A DNA stretch of 64,000 nucleotides from Comamonas sp. lk (GTDB taxonomy: Bacteria > Pseudomonadota > Gammaproteobacteria > Burkholderiales > Burkholderiaceae_C), in assembly GCF_900564145.1 (NCBI RefSeq), contig NZ_UOOB01000001.1:558001-622000 (forward strand), given 5' to 3'. Positions 36,178 to 44,547 of this stretch are shown piece by piece. Position numbers and translations under genes: made by a program. The notes beneath the pieces were generated by a model. That model ran no database searches. It was given only the letters and a program-made list of their open reading frames with translations, and had not been told where the DNA came from. How positions within the stretch are numbered: the first letter of the stretch is position 1; each line of letters opens with the position of its first letter.

Positions 36178-36591
36178 TTAATGCTCGTAAACGGCTTCCC
36201 AGTTGGCAAAGCCTTTGACCTCGATGGGGTTGCCGCTGGGGTCGTAGAAAAACATGGTCCATTGCTCGCCGGGCTCGCCTTCAAAGCGCACCTGGGGCTC
36301 CAGCACGAACTGGGTGTTGGCGGCTTTCAGGCGCTCGGCCAGGGCCAGCCAGTCGGGCTTGAGCAGGATGACGCCCAGGTGGGGCATGGGCACCATATGG
36401 TTGCCCACCTTGCCGGTGTTGGCCACGGCAAAAGGCGGGCCTAGATGCAGAGAGATCTGGTGGCCGAAGAAGTCGAAATCAACCCAGGAATCTGTGGAGC
36501 GGCCCTCGCGGCAGCCGAGCACGCCGCCATAAAAGCGGCGCGCCTCATCCAGATCGGTCACGTGGTAGGCAAGGTGAAACAGGCTTTGCAT
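36178..36591 (-). CDS. VOC family (glyoxalase/dioxygenase fold) protein
   Basis: 137 residues with the paired beta-alpha-beta-beta-beta modules of the vicinal oxygen chelate fold. The N-terminal HLAYHVTDLDEARRFYGGVLG and C-terminal FFYDPSGNPIEVKGF are classic VOC signatures; His in AYHV and Glu in PIEV are likely metal ligands. Related proteins include extradiol dioxygenase-like and glyoxalase-like enzymes. The substrate is unknown. It is transcribed with the glutathione S-transferase gene upstream (60-base gap), which could suggest detoxification. Confidence 0.88.
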   Translation of the reverse strand: MQSLFHLAYHVTDLDEARRFYGGVLGCREGRSTDSWVDFDFFGHQISLHLGPPFAVANTGKVGNHMVPMPHLGVILLKPDWLALAERLKAANTQFVLEPQVRFEGEPGEQWTMFFYDPSGNPIEVKGFANWEAVYEH

Positions 36592-36651
36592 AGTGCTGCC
36601 TAAGATAGCACCACCCAGGCCTGCTGCCGGCCAAAGTCCGTCACCTGGGCT

Positions 36652-37311
36652 TTAGCGGCTGGCCTTGGCCTGGATGCGTGCCATCAGCTCGGCGGTATTG
36701 GTCTTGCGGTCGGCGTTGAGCTTTTGCACCGTGGGGCGCTCGCCCATGCGGGCCAGGTAGTCGCGTGTCGGCAAATCGGCCAGCACGTCCTTGCCGCAGA
36801 CGATCTTGCTGGCGCCGCTGATCAGCGGCAGGTGGACGATGGCGCTGCAGTCGGCCAGGGTGAACTGCTCACCGGCGATGAAGGGCGTATCAAAGCGGGC
36901 CAGCTTGGCAAAGGCGGCCACGTTTTTTTCCAGCTGCTCCAGCGTGCGGTCGCGTGTGCTGTCGCTGACCTTGCCGCCAAAGAAAGCCTGGGGGTAGAGA
37001 TTGCGCGCCACCAGCTCCAGGTGCAGATTCAGATACACGCACAGCTCGCGCACCTTGGCGGCGGCAAAGGCATCGGCGGGCAGCAGCGGCACTTCGCTGG
37101 ACAGCGTTTCCACATACTCGATGATGGCGTCGGATTCGCTGATGGCTCCGTGGCGGGTGCGCAGATAAGGCACTTTTCCCAGAGGCGATTCGGCCGGATT
37201 GGTCTCGCCCAGCCAGGCATTTTCTTCTTCGAAAGCGATGCGCTTTTCCATCAGGGCCAGTTTGACTTTGTTGTAGTAGTTGCTGGCCGAGAATCCGCAC
37301 AAAGTGATCAT
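36652..37311 (-). CDS. Glutathione S-transferase family protein
   Basis: Probable GST of 219 residues. The start MITLCGFS follows AGGAGACAAC at good spacing; a longer in-frame extension has no such site. The thioredoxin-like N-terminal domain has the Ser of the catalytic region (SASNYYNKVKLALMEKRI), the cis-proline region (GKVPYLRTRHG) and the glutathione-binding ESDAIIEYVE. The all-helical C-terminal domain follows, with FTLADCSAIVHL. Substrate unknown. Divergent from the copper chaperone gene. Confidence 0.9.
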   Translation of the reverse strand: MITLCGFSASNYYNKVKLALMEKRIAFEEENAWLGETNPAESPLGKVPYLRTRHGAISESDAIIEYVETLSSEVPLLPADAFAAAKVRELCVYLNLHLELVARNLYPQAFFGGKVSDSTRDRTLEQLEKNVAAFAKLARFDTPFIAGEQFTLADCSAIVHLPLISGASKIVCGKDVLADLPTRDYLARMGERPTVQKLNADRKTNTAELMARIQAKASR

Positions 37312-37602
37312 GCTGTTGTCTCCTAGGGTTGTGAAATATCTGCCGCCGCCGGGGTGAGAGTTGTGGCCGCGTGCCCGCATATTAGTCGCAGGCTGCGAGA
37401 ACCCTGCGTCACCGATTGGATAGCGCGGCTTCTACAATGAATCGAGATGCGGCCCTGGGTTTGCCTGCGCCGCCATCGCCTGCTGCATCGGCTTGTTGCT
37501 CTTGAAACAAGAGCGTTCTGCGCTTGAATATCTTGGGCCGGAACGCATTTTTGCTGCAGCAAGCCGGTTTTGACGCTCAATGTCTTGAATGGAGAAAATC
37601 AC

Positions 37603-38109
37603 ATGAATCTGCGCAAATTCAGCGCTGCTCTCGCTCTTGGCTCTGCCATGTTTTCCGCAGCGGCCCTGGCGCACTCCGATGCGGCCCATGTCAAGGCCGA
37701 AGGTGCCTGGGCCCGCGCCAGCGTGCCGGGTCAGCAGGGTTCGGGAGCTTTTATGCGCCTGACGGCCAAAGAGCCGCTGACGCTGATCGGCGTGGAAACT
37801 CCGGCCGCCGCCGTGGCCGAGGTGCATGAGATGAAGATGGAAAACGATGTGATGCGCATGCGTGCCGTCGAGGCTCTGCCTTTGCCTGCTGGCAAGACGG
37901 TGGAGCTCAAGCCCGGCGGCTACCACCTGATGCTGCAGCAGCTCAAGGCGCCGCTGGTCAAGGACTCGCAAGTGCCCATCACCCTGGTGTTCAAGGACGG
38001 CAAGGGCGCTGTTTCGCGCTTGACGCTGCAAGTGCCGGTGAGCATGGTGCCGCCCAAGGGCGCAGCGCCGGCCATGGATCACGCGGGCCACGGCGGCCAC
38101 CAGCATTGA
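37603..38109 (+). CDS. Periplasmic copper chaperone PCuAC
   Basis: Exported copper(I) chaperone that delivers copper to cytochrome oxidase. The start MNLRKF follows GGAGAAAATC and gives 168 residues with a signal peptide cut near ALAHSD. The defining metal motif H-x10-M-x21-H-x-M is met exactly, from His in VHEMKM to HLM in YHLMLQQL. A C-terminal tail rich in Met and His (MDHAGHGGHQH) offers further copper ligands. No SCO1 neighbour is visible. A terminator follows, so it is a single-gene unit. Confidence 0.92.
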   Translation: MNLRKFSAALALGSAMFSAAALAHSDAAHVKAEGAWARASVPGQQGSGAFMRLTAKEPLTLIGVETPAAAVAEVHEMKMENDVMRMRAVEALPLPAGKTVELKPGGYHLMLQQLKAPLVKDSQVPITLVFKDGKGAVSRLTLQVPVSMVPPKGAAPAMDHAGHGGHQH

Positions 38110-38116
38110 AAGCGCA

Positions 38117-38150
38117 CAGGTCTTGGCTTGAGCCTCCAGGACCTGTTTTT
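38117..38150 (+). terminator. Terminator of the PCuAC gene
   Basis: CAGGTCTTGG and CCAGGACCTG form a 10-bp stem with one G-T wobble, followed by TTTTT, 8 bases past the stop. Confidence 0.8.
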
Positions 38151-38249
38151 CGGGGAAAGCACGGAGCTGGGCCGCAATGCCTGCGTGCGGCGAGTGGGAG
38201 CTCTGGGTTAAGCTCTATTCAACGTGCAATTTTCCTGCGAGAGGCATCC

Positions 38250-39122
38250 ATGAGCGACACATCCCCGTTTGGTTTCGGCAAGTTCATTCCCGGTTTCGAG
38301 TTTTTGCAGAATCTGGCGCAAAACGCTGGTTCCGCCAACAATCCCATGGGGCGCATATCGCAGTGGGTGGCACCCACGGTCAGTGTGGAAGAAGTGGAAA
38401 AGCGCATTGCCGAGCTCAAAACCGTGCAGTTCTGGCTGGAGCAAAACGGCAAGGCGCTGTCGGCCACGATTCAGGCGCTGGAGGTGCAGCGCATGACGCT
38501 CTCCACCTTGCAGGGCATGAACGTGAGCATGGGTGATCTGGCCAAGTCTTTCCAGTTCCCCGGCGTGGCTTCGGCCACGGCCGCCGCTGCCGAGGCCGCC
38601 CAGAAAGGTTTTGGTGCCTGGCCCATGACGGGCGAGGGCAAGGCCGCTGAGCCTGCACCGCAGCCAGCCGCAGCGCCTTCCCCGGCTCCTGCCCCCGAGC
38701 CCGAACCGCAGCAGGAACCCCAGGCGGCAGAATCCGAGTCTGCAGCCAACCCGCAACAGCAGGCCCAGGCCGCCATGGGCCAGGCCATGCAATGGTGGGG
38801 CGCGCTGACCCAGCAGTTTCAGCAGATTGCCGCCAAGGCCATGGCAGAACCGGTGCCGGCCCAGACCGTGGCCGCAGCACAGCGTGCCTCCGATATGGCC
38901 AGCGATTTCGCCAAGGCTTCCATGGAGAAGGTCATGCAGCAAGCCGGTGCGTTTGCAGCCGACAAGACCCCGCCTCAGCCCGCTGAAGACAAGGCCGGCA
39001 CACCACGCGCGGCCGCGGCCAAGAAAGCCGCAGCCAAATCCACAGCCAAGCCCGCCGTGAAGGCGACGGCCAAACCGGCAGCCAAAAAGGCAGCGGCCAA
39101 GAAAAGCAGCCCGCGCGCTTAA
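38250..39122 (+). CDS. PhaM-like polyhydroxyalkanoate granule regulatory protein
   Basis: PhaM activates PHA synthase, binds DNA and distributes granules at cell division in Ralstonia-type bacteria. The 290-residue product begins MSDTSPFGFGKFIPGFEFLQNLA. It has the conserved core WVAPTVSVEEVEKRI, AELKTVQFWLEQNGKALSAT and LQGMNVSMGDLAKSF. The middle is a Pro/Ala/Glu-rich linker. The C-terminus is a histone H1-like tail with repeated AKKAA and KPA units (about residues 250-290), as expected for nucleoid binding. The start follows GAGAGG. No PHA synthase gene lies in the window. Confidence 0.85.
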   Translation: MSDTSPFGFGKFIPGFEFLQNLAQNAGSANNPMGRISQWVAPTVSVEEVEKRIAELKTVQFWLEQNGKALSATIQALEVQRMTLSTLQGMNVSMGDLAKSFQFPGVASATAAAAEAAQKGFGAWPMTGEGKAAEPAPQPAAAPSPAPAPEPEPQQEPQAAESESAANPQQQAQAAMGQAMQWWGALTQQFQQIAAKAMAEPVPAQTVAAAQRASDMASDFAKASMEKVMQQAGAFAADKTPPQPAEDKAGTPRAAAAKKAAAKSTAKPAVKATAKPAAKKAAAKKSSPRA

Positions 39123-39192
39123 ACGCTGCCAGCCTGTAGATGGCATGGCCTGAGCGCGACAGCGCCAGACCTGTCCAGAAAAGGAGGTCCCC

Positions 39193-40470
39193 ATGTCGTT
39201 GTTTCCTGTAGGACATGCCAGCCACCCTCAATGGCGTGAAGCGGTACAGGAGGTGGTGCAGCAGCTGCGCATCCAGATGCTGCGCAAGCAATGCGCCAAG
39301 CGGCCTCAGCTGGGGCTGATCTATGCCTCGCATGGCTTTGCCCGCCATGCGCAAGAGATGCTGGCGCTGCTGGCCCAGTCTTTGCCACAGGTCACGGACT
39401 GGGTGGGCTGCTCTGCCGCCGGCGTGCTGGCCATGGAGCATGAATACCTGGACGACAACGGCCTGGCAGTGATGCTGCTGGATGTGCCTGCAGCCCATTA
39501 CCGCGTGTATTCCGGCGTGGCGCCGTTGGCCCTGGGCGGCACCGAAGCCGGGTTTGAGGCCCAGACTGCCCTGGTGCATACCGATTCCGGTCAGCCTGAA
39601 CTGGCCGAGCTGCTGCAGGAGCTGGCCGAGCGCACGGCATCCGGCCATCTCTTTGGTGCGCTGGGCGGTGCGCAGGCCCAGGGCGTGCAGTTCGCCTGCC
39701 GCAGCGACGATCTGCCGGCGCTGCGCACCGGTGCGGCGGTGGGCGTGTTCCGAGGTGGCTTCTCGGGTGTGGCTTTCTCTGCCGAGGTGGCCTGCCTCTC
39801 CCGTCTGGCCCAGGGCTGCACGCCGCTGGGCGAGGAGATGGAAATCACGGCCGCCCAAGGCCCCGTGCTGCTGAGCCTCGATGGCGAGCCGGCTTTGCCC
39901 AAGCTGCTGCGCCTGCTGGATCTGCAGCAGGAAAAAGACAGCGATGCCGGGCACAGCGGTTGGGATTTTGCGCTCAAGGCCTTGCGCCAGACCCAGGCCG
40001 CGATTGCGCAGCCCGGCCATGGTCTGGAGCGCGGCGTGCTGACCGACGAAGCCCAGGTGCTGAACCTGGTGGGGCTGGACCCCATGCGCCATGGCGTGGC
40101 CCTGTCGGCGGCAGTAGAGGCGGACAGCGCGGTGATCTTCTGTCAGCGTCAGCCCAGTGCGGCGCGGCAGGAGCTGATGCAGATGGCGGCGGCGCTCAAG
40201 GATGCCTTGCAGCCGGATTTTGCCGAGGGTGACTCGCCCTCCGTGCCGGAAGCGGCGGCGCAGAAGATTCGCGGCGCGATTTATGTCAGCTGCAAAGGCC
40301 GCGGCAGCGAGCTGTTTGGCGGGCCCGATGCCGAGCTCCAGATCCTGCGCCATGCGCTGGGCTCGGTGCCGCTGATCGGGCTGATGGGCGATGCCGAAAT
40401 CATGGATGGCCGGCTGCATCATCTGGCAGGGGTGCTGACGGTGTTTACCGAAGTTGATACCGTGGAATAG
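39193..40470 (+). CDS. FIST domain sensory protein
   Basis: 425 residues with an N-terminal FIST domain (GLIYASHGFARHAQEMLALL, WVGCSAAGVL, YRVYSGVAPLALGG) and a C-terminal FIST_C part ending IGLMGDAEIMDG. FIST domains are predicted small-ligand sensors, often found with signalling or degradation genes. No signalling domain is attached here, so it would act as a stand-alone binding protein. AAGGAGG lies before the ATG. It is 70 bases from the PhaM-like gene; whether the two are linked is unclear. A bidirectional terminator follows. Confidence 0.85.
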   Translation: MSLFPVGHASHPQWREAVQEVVQQLRIQMLRKQCAKRPQLGLIYASHGFARHAQEMLALLAQSLPQVTDWVGCSAAGVLAMEHEYLDDNGLAVMLLDVPAAHYRVYSGVAPLALGGTEAGFEAQTALVHTDSGQPELAELLQELAERTASGHLFGALGGAQAQGVQFACRSDDLPALRTGAAVGVFRGGFSGVAFSAEVACLSRLAQGCTPLGEEMEITAAQGPVLLSLDGEPALPKLLRLLDLQQEKDSDAGHSGWDFALKALRQTQAAIAQPGHGLERGVLTDEAQVLNLVGLDPMRHGVALSAAVEADSAVIFCQRQPSAARQELMQMAAALKDALQPDFAEGDSPSVPEAAAQKIRGAIYVSCKGRGSELFGGPDAELQILRHALGSVPLIGLMGDAEIMDGRLHHLAGVLTVFTEVDTVE

Positions 40471-40521
40471 CGACCAAGCCCTGTTTCATCAATGGACAGC
40501 TGCTTCTGAATAAATAGCAAT

Positions 40522-40550
40522 AAAAAAGCGAGGGCCAGCCTCGCTTTTTT
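40522..40550. terminator. Bidirectional terminator
   Basis: AAAAAAGCGAGG and CCTCGCTTTTTT are perfect 12-base arms around a 5-base loop. With six As before and six Ts after, it can end transcription of both the FIST gene and the convergent CMD gene. Confidence 0.92.
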
Positions 40551-40564
40551 CATGCTTGCCAACC

Positions 40565-41722
40565 TTAGCTGGCCTGTGGATAGATTTCCACGCCCAGATT
40601 CAGCATCAGGCGGTTGGCCCAGCCAAACAGGGCGGCGGAGTGCAGCATGTCCAGAATTTCCAGATCCGACAGGCCTGCATCGCGCAGCGGCTGCAGGTTC
40701 TGCTTGCCAAAGCTGCCAGGGCTGCGGGTCAAGGCCAGGGAAGACTGAATGATGGCGCGTTCGCGGGCATTGGTGCCGGCGGTATCGGGGTCGTCGAACA
40801 TCTGGGCCATCACATCGTTGCGTTTGGCCAGTTGCTCAAAGCGCTGGGCATGGACCGAGGCACAGTACACGCAGTGGTTGGAGCGCGATACGGCCGTGGC
40901 CGCCACTTCACGCTCGGCGCGCGAGAGGCCGCCGGGCGCATACATGATGGCGTTGAAGGCCTGCGAGCGCTCCATCAGCACCTCGGGCTGGCGGCCCAGC
41001 AGCAGGTAAAAGTCCATGCTCTTGGCCTTGGGGTGGCTGACTTCCAGCACTTTTTGCTGCTCGGGCGTGGCCGTTGCGGGGTCGAGCACCGGCAGCCAGG
41101 CCTTCCAGTCCAGGGTTTCGCTGGTAAAGCCGTTGCGGCGCAGCGGCTCGCCCGGGGCCGGCAGATTGGCCGGGTGCACAAAAGCGGCGGCGGCTGCAGG
41201 CTCTGCGGCCGGCGCATCGGCCTGGCCGCCCATCTCGGCCATGGCCTTTACGCCCACCAGCAGCCGGGCCTGATAGGCCACAAAGCCAATCAGCTGGGCC
41301 AGCAGCACGGTGTCGTCCACCGAGAGGCCGGCGGCGGGAATGGCCAGCAGCGCCTGCTGATCGCTCTCTGCAGGGTTGAGCGCCAGCGCACGGACAAAGT
41401 GCAGCATGGCATCCATGCGGGCATTGCCGGTCTGCACGCCTGCCGTATCGAGAATGGCCTGCAGCTCGGGTGCGAGGGCGCAGTCCAGCGCCTGGGCGCG
41501 GCTGCGGTACTCGGCCTCCAGTGCGGCCACGCCGCTCACACGGGCTTGCTCGGCGGCCAGCACCAGGCGTTCGGCCTGGGTCAGCGAGCCGGCCAGCGTG
41601 TTGCCCAGCAGCAGGTCTTCGCAAGCCTGCGTGGCCACGGCCACTTTTTCGCGCTCATGGCGGGTGGTGAAGGTGGGGGAGTTGTTGCCAAGGCCTGCCA
41701 GGCGGTCAATCGTGTCGCTCAT
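40565..41722 (-). CDS. Double carboxymuconolactone decarboxylase/alkylhydroperoxidase-like protein
   Basis: 385 residues made of two AhpD-like parts. The N-terminal half (about 1-170) resembles the CMD protein family first noted in Agrobacterium (Avi_7170 type). The C-terminal half (about 195-385) resembles the alkylhydroperoxidase domain family usually encoded next to it (Avi_7169 type) and has the redox motif CVYCASVHAQR, matching CxxCxxxH of AhpD. The N-terminal half has no such cysteine pair. The protein thus looks like a fusion of two normally separate genes. It is the last of three minus-strand genes. A peroxide or disulfide role is inferred; the substrate is unknown. Confidence 0.85.
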   Translation of the reverse strand: MSDTIDRLAGLGNNSPTFTTRHEREKVAVATQACEDLLLGNTLAGSLTQAERLVLAAEQARVSGVAALEAEYRSRAQALDCALAPELQAILDTAGVQTGNARMDAMLHFVRALALNPAESDQQALLAIPAAGLSVDDTVLLAQLIGFVAYQARLLVGVKAMAEMGGQADAPAAEPAAAAAFVHPANLPAPGEPLRRNGFTSETLDWKAWLPVLDPATATPEQQKVLEVSHPKAKSMDFYLLLGRQPEVLMERSQAFNAIMYAPGGLSRAEREVAATAVSRSNHCVYCASVHAQRFEQLAKRNDVMAQMFDDPDTAGTNARERAIIQSSLALTRSPGSFGKQNLQPLRDAGLSDLEILDMLHSAALFGWANRLMLNLGVEIYPQAS

Positions 41723-41746
41723 GTCTTGTCTCTCGAATCTTGTGGC

Positions 41747-43234
41747 TTAAATGCGTTGGGATTGGCTCAGCGCCTGCACGCGCTCGGCCGGGCTGGCTGG
41801 CGTCCATTCCGTGCCGTCCAGTTCGGGCTCGGCATAGGACTGCAGCTGGGCAAAGTGCTGGGCGATATCGTCGCGGTAAAACAGCGAGGCCAGACCTTGC
41901 GCCAGCTTGCGTGCTCCGTCGCTGATGGCGGGAATGTCGCCGGAGACGGTTCCATGCGAAAGCGCTGCGGGGTAGCAAAAGCAGTGGATGTGATCCAGCC
42001 CTGGCTGCTGGCCCGGAGTGTTTTCCTGAAACTCGAACAGCGGGCCCAGATCGGGCGAGGCCGACAGCTCGGCATCTTCGTCGCCCGCTTCGGGTGTGAA
42101 GCGCGTATTCCACAGCTTGACGTGGGGGGCGATGTCGGAAAATTCCGGTCGCAGGCTCCAGTCAATGGCAAAGCCGGTGGATATGATCAGAAAGTCCAGC
42201 ACAAACACGCCGCCAGGCGTGCTGACATGCAGCTTGTCGCCCGCCTGTTCCACGCTTTGCACGGCACAGCCAAAGTTGAAAAAAGCATTGGCATGGCGCG
42301 ACACCCGCAGCGTGCTGCCATGGGGCGGCGGCACCTGCTGGGCGTTGATGTAGTGGCGTATGCGCCATTTCCATTCGTCTGCCAGCAGATACTGGCCGTG
42401 GGTCAGGCCGGGAACGCCCGAACCCTTGGATTTGTTGATGCGCGGCAGCTCTTTGCGACGCACCAGCATGTCCACGCTGGCGGCGGCGTTTTCCAGCGCG
42501 GTAGCCGCGCTGTCCATGGCCGAGGCTCCGGCGCCCACCACGCCCACATGCTTGCCGGCCAGTGTGGCGTAGTCCATTTCGTCAGAGGAGTGGGCCCAGA
42601 ATCTCCGGTCCACGCCTTGCACAAAGGCAGGTAGCTGAGCCCCGCCCAGGCCGTCGCGGCCCGTGGCCAGCACCAGGCGCCGGGTCTGCCAGGTGCGGAT
42701 TTGAGCGTCTGCCCTGACATCGACTTCCACCACGCCATCGGCCTGGGGGCGCACGGCCAGCACTTCATGGCTGTTGCGCACATCGGCTTGCGTGACGCGG
42801 CGGTACCAGCGCAGATAGTCCATCCACTGCAGACGGGGGATCTTGTCCAGCGCCGTCCAGGCTTGCAGGCCGAACTGGGCAATGAACCAGGCGCGGAAGG
42901 TCAGAGAAGCAATGCCCATGGCCGGACCTGTCAGCTCCTTGGGCGAGCGCAGGGTCTCCATGCGTGCCGTGGTGGCCCAGGGGCCTTCCAGGTCCAGCGG
43001 GGATTTGTCCAGTAGCACGGGCGTGATACCCACCTGCTTGAGTGCCATGCTCAGCGCAAGGCCTGCCTGACCGGCACCGATGACGATGACGTCATGCACG
43101 GGCTGGTCGTTGCGGGTGAAGGAGGGAATCCAGGCCTTGGCAGGCCAGCCCAGGGTGAGCAGATCGTCACGCAGGCGTTCTTCCAGAGCGGCCAGGCCCA
43201 AAGGCTGGGAGGCCGTAGAAGCAGAAATTGACAT
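41747..43234 (-). CDS. FAD-dependent monooxygenase-type oxidoreductase
   Basis: 495 residues from MSISAST. The FAD-binding GxGxxG is VIGAGQAGLALSMAL, and a second dinucleotide site is VGVVGAGASAMDSAA, as in flavin-containing and Baeyer-Villiger-like monooxygenases. The late ATG motif-like stretch LIISTGF is present. Substrate unknown. The gene starts directly downstream of a terminator-like hairpin and its ribosome-binding site is weak; an upstream TTG would begin inside that hairpin. It is 24 bases from the CMD gene, so these two are likely co-transcribed. Confidence 0.85.
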   Translation of the reverse strand: MSISASTASQPLGLAALEERLRDDLLTLGWPAKAWIPSFTRNDQPVHDVIVIGAGQAGLALSMALKQVGITPVLLDKSPLDLEGPWATTARMETLRSPKELTGPAMGIASLTFRAWFIAQFGLQAWTALDKIPRLQWMDYLRWYRRVTQADVRNSHEVLAVRPQADGVVEVDVRADAQIRTWQTRRLVLATGRDGLGGAQLPAFVQGVDRRFWAHSSDEMDYATLAGKHVGVVGAGASAMDSAATALENAAASVDMLVRRKELPRINKSKGSGVPGLTHGQYLLADEWKWRIRHYINAQQVPPPHGSTLRVSRHANAFFNFGCAVQSVEQAGDKLHVSTPGGVFVLDFLIISTGFAIDWSLRPEFSDIAPHVKLWNTRFTPEAGDEDAELSASPDLGPLFEFQENTPGQQPGLDHIHCFCYPAALSHGTVSGDIPAISDGARKLAQGLASLFYRDDIAQHFAQLQSYAEPELDGTEWTPASPAERVQALSQSQRI

Positions 43235-43242
43235 AGAAAAAC

Positions 43243-43278
43243 CCAAAAAAGCGCCTACAGCCGAGAGGCTGCAGGCGC
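43243..43278 (-). terminator. Attenuator hairpin between the Bug and monooxygenase genes
   Basis: On the minus strand GCGCCTGCAGCC and GGCTGTAGGCGC form a 12-bp stem with one G-T wobble and a TCTC loop, followed by TTTTTT. It sits in the 68-base gap. It would make the receptor more abundant than the enzymes, or end the receptor unit. Confidence 0.75.
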
Positions 43279-43302
43279 GCAAACTAACTCAGTATGCCGA
43301 TC

Positions 43303-44325
43303 TTAATCAATGCTGATGTTGGCATCCTTGACCACCTTGGCCCATTTGATGCGATCGCTGTGCACGGTCTTCTTGAATTGTTCGGGCGATTCTTCGCGCA
43401 GGCTATTGCCTTGCGAGACAAAGCGTTCGCGGATTTCGGGCTGCTGCTGCACTTCGCGCACTGCCTTGTTGAGCTTGCTGACGATGGCGGGTGGCGTGCC
43501 CTTGGGTGCAAAAATGCCGAACCAGATCGAGCTGTCAAAGCCCTTGGTGCCGGGCAGGCCGCTGGAGGCGATGGTGGGCACTTCCTTCACGGCTTCCACC
43601 GGCTTGGCGGTGGTCACACCCAGCAGGCGCACCTTGTTGGCTTTGTAATGGGGCAGCACGGTCTGCACCTGGTTCATGATGCAGCAGGTCTCGCCGCGCA
43701 CCACGGAGGTGATGGCTTCGGGGCCGCCCTTGTAAGGCACATGCACCATGTCCAGACCCAGGCGCGAGTTGAACTCGGCAAACGCCATATGGGTGCCTGC
43801 GCCGTTGCCGGTGGAGGCAAAGTTGTACTTGCCGGGATGGGCCTTGACCTCGTCCACGAACTCCTTGAGGTTCTTGACGTTGATCACATTGGGATTGATG
43901 GTCAGCACGTTGGCGACATCGATCAGCGGTGCCACCGGCACAAAGTCGGCTTCCACATCGAAAGGCAGCTTTTTGTACAGGGCGGCATTGCTGCCGTGCG
44001 TGGCGGCGGTGCCGAAGTACAGGGTGTAGCCATCGGGCTTGGCGCGGGCCACATGCTCGCTGCCGATATTGCCTGCCGCGCCGCTCTTGTAGTCGATGAT
44101 GATGGGTTGGCCCAGCTTCTGGCTCAGGGGCTCCTGCACCAGACGGCCGACCACATCCACGCCCGAACCTGCGTTAAAGCCCATGATCAGGGTGATGGGC
44201 TGGTGCGGGTACTGGGCCGCAGTTTCGGCCGCATGGCTGGTGTGAGACAGCAATGCCAGAGTCAGCGCTGAGGCCGAAGCAGCGAGGGCGCGGGATCCGG
44301 AAAAAGAGCGGGTGAGCAGGCGCAT
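43303..44325 (-). CDS. Bug-family tripartite tricarboxylate transporter substrate-binding protein
   Basis: Periplasmic solute receptor of 340 residues. The signal peptide ends near SHTSHAAE. Signature regions are present: YPHQPITLIMGFNAGSGVDVVGR, DYKSGAAGNIG and the C-terminal FVSQGNSLREESPEQF. Bug receptors bind carboxylates, amino acids or nicotinate for TctAB transporters or sensors. No TctA or TctB gene is nearby, so it is an orphan receptor, as is common in Comamonas and Bordetella. The following oxidoreductases suggest that the ligand is their substrate; this is inference. Confidence 0.93.
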   Translation of the reverse strand: MRLLTRSFSGSRALAASASALTLALLSHTSHAAETAAQYPHQPITLIMGFNAGSGVDVVGRLVQEPLSQKLGQPIIIDYKSGAAGNIGSEHVARAKPDGYTLYFGTAATHGSNAALYKKLPFDVEADFVPVAPLIDVANVLTINPNVINVKNLKEFVDEVKAHPGKYNFASTGNGAGTHMAFAEFNSRLGLDMVHVPYKGGPEAITSVVRGETCCIMNQVQTVLPHYKANKVRLLGVTTAKPVEAVKEVPTIASSGLPGTKGFDSSIWFGIFAPKGTPPAIVSKLNKAVREVQQQPEIRERFVSQGNSLREESPEQFKKTVHSDRIKWAKVVKDANISID

Positions 44326-44392
44326 GGGAGTGACGCAGTCCGATGGAACAATGAATCTGCCAATTGTGTATCTAACTTAAGAACCGCTTTCT

Positions 44393-44411
44393 ATATGCTT
44401 ATATTGCATAT
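44393..44411. promoter_or_regulatory. AT-rich palindrome upstream of the Bug gene
   Basis: ATATGC and GCATAT are 6-base arms around 7 bases, in the AT-rich region 68 bases before the receptor gene. It could be an operator for a regulator encoded elsewhere, but short arms in AT-rich DNA carry limited weight. Confidence 0.35.
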
Positions 44412-44441
44412 GGCGCAGCAAGGTCTTTTGGCATGGCTCAG

Positions 44442-44472
44442 AAAAAGCCCTGCATTTTTGCAAATGCAGGGC
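44442..44472 (-). terminator. Terminator of the YXWGXW-repeat gene
   Basis: GCCCTGCATTT and AAATGCAGGGC are perfect 11-base arms with a 4-base loop. On the minus strand five Ts follow. It lies 75 bases past the stop of the gene at 44548 and before the Bug promoter region. Confidence 0.85.
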
Positions 44473-44547
44473 TTGAAGGTCCGCTGGTTTGAGGGCGGAA
44501 AAAATGGCCGGCGGACGCAGCGATTGAATACTGCTCAGCGGCTGGCG

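Noticed and set aside
37312..37380. Longer start of the glutathione S-transferase
   Set aside because: The extension precedes the well-supported start MITLCGFS and does not fit the fold.
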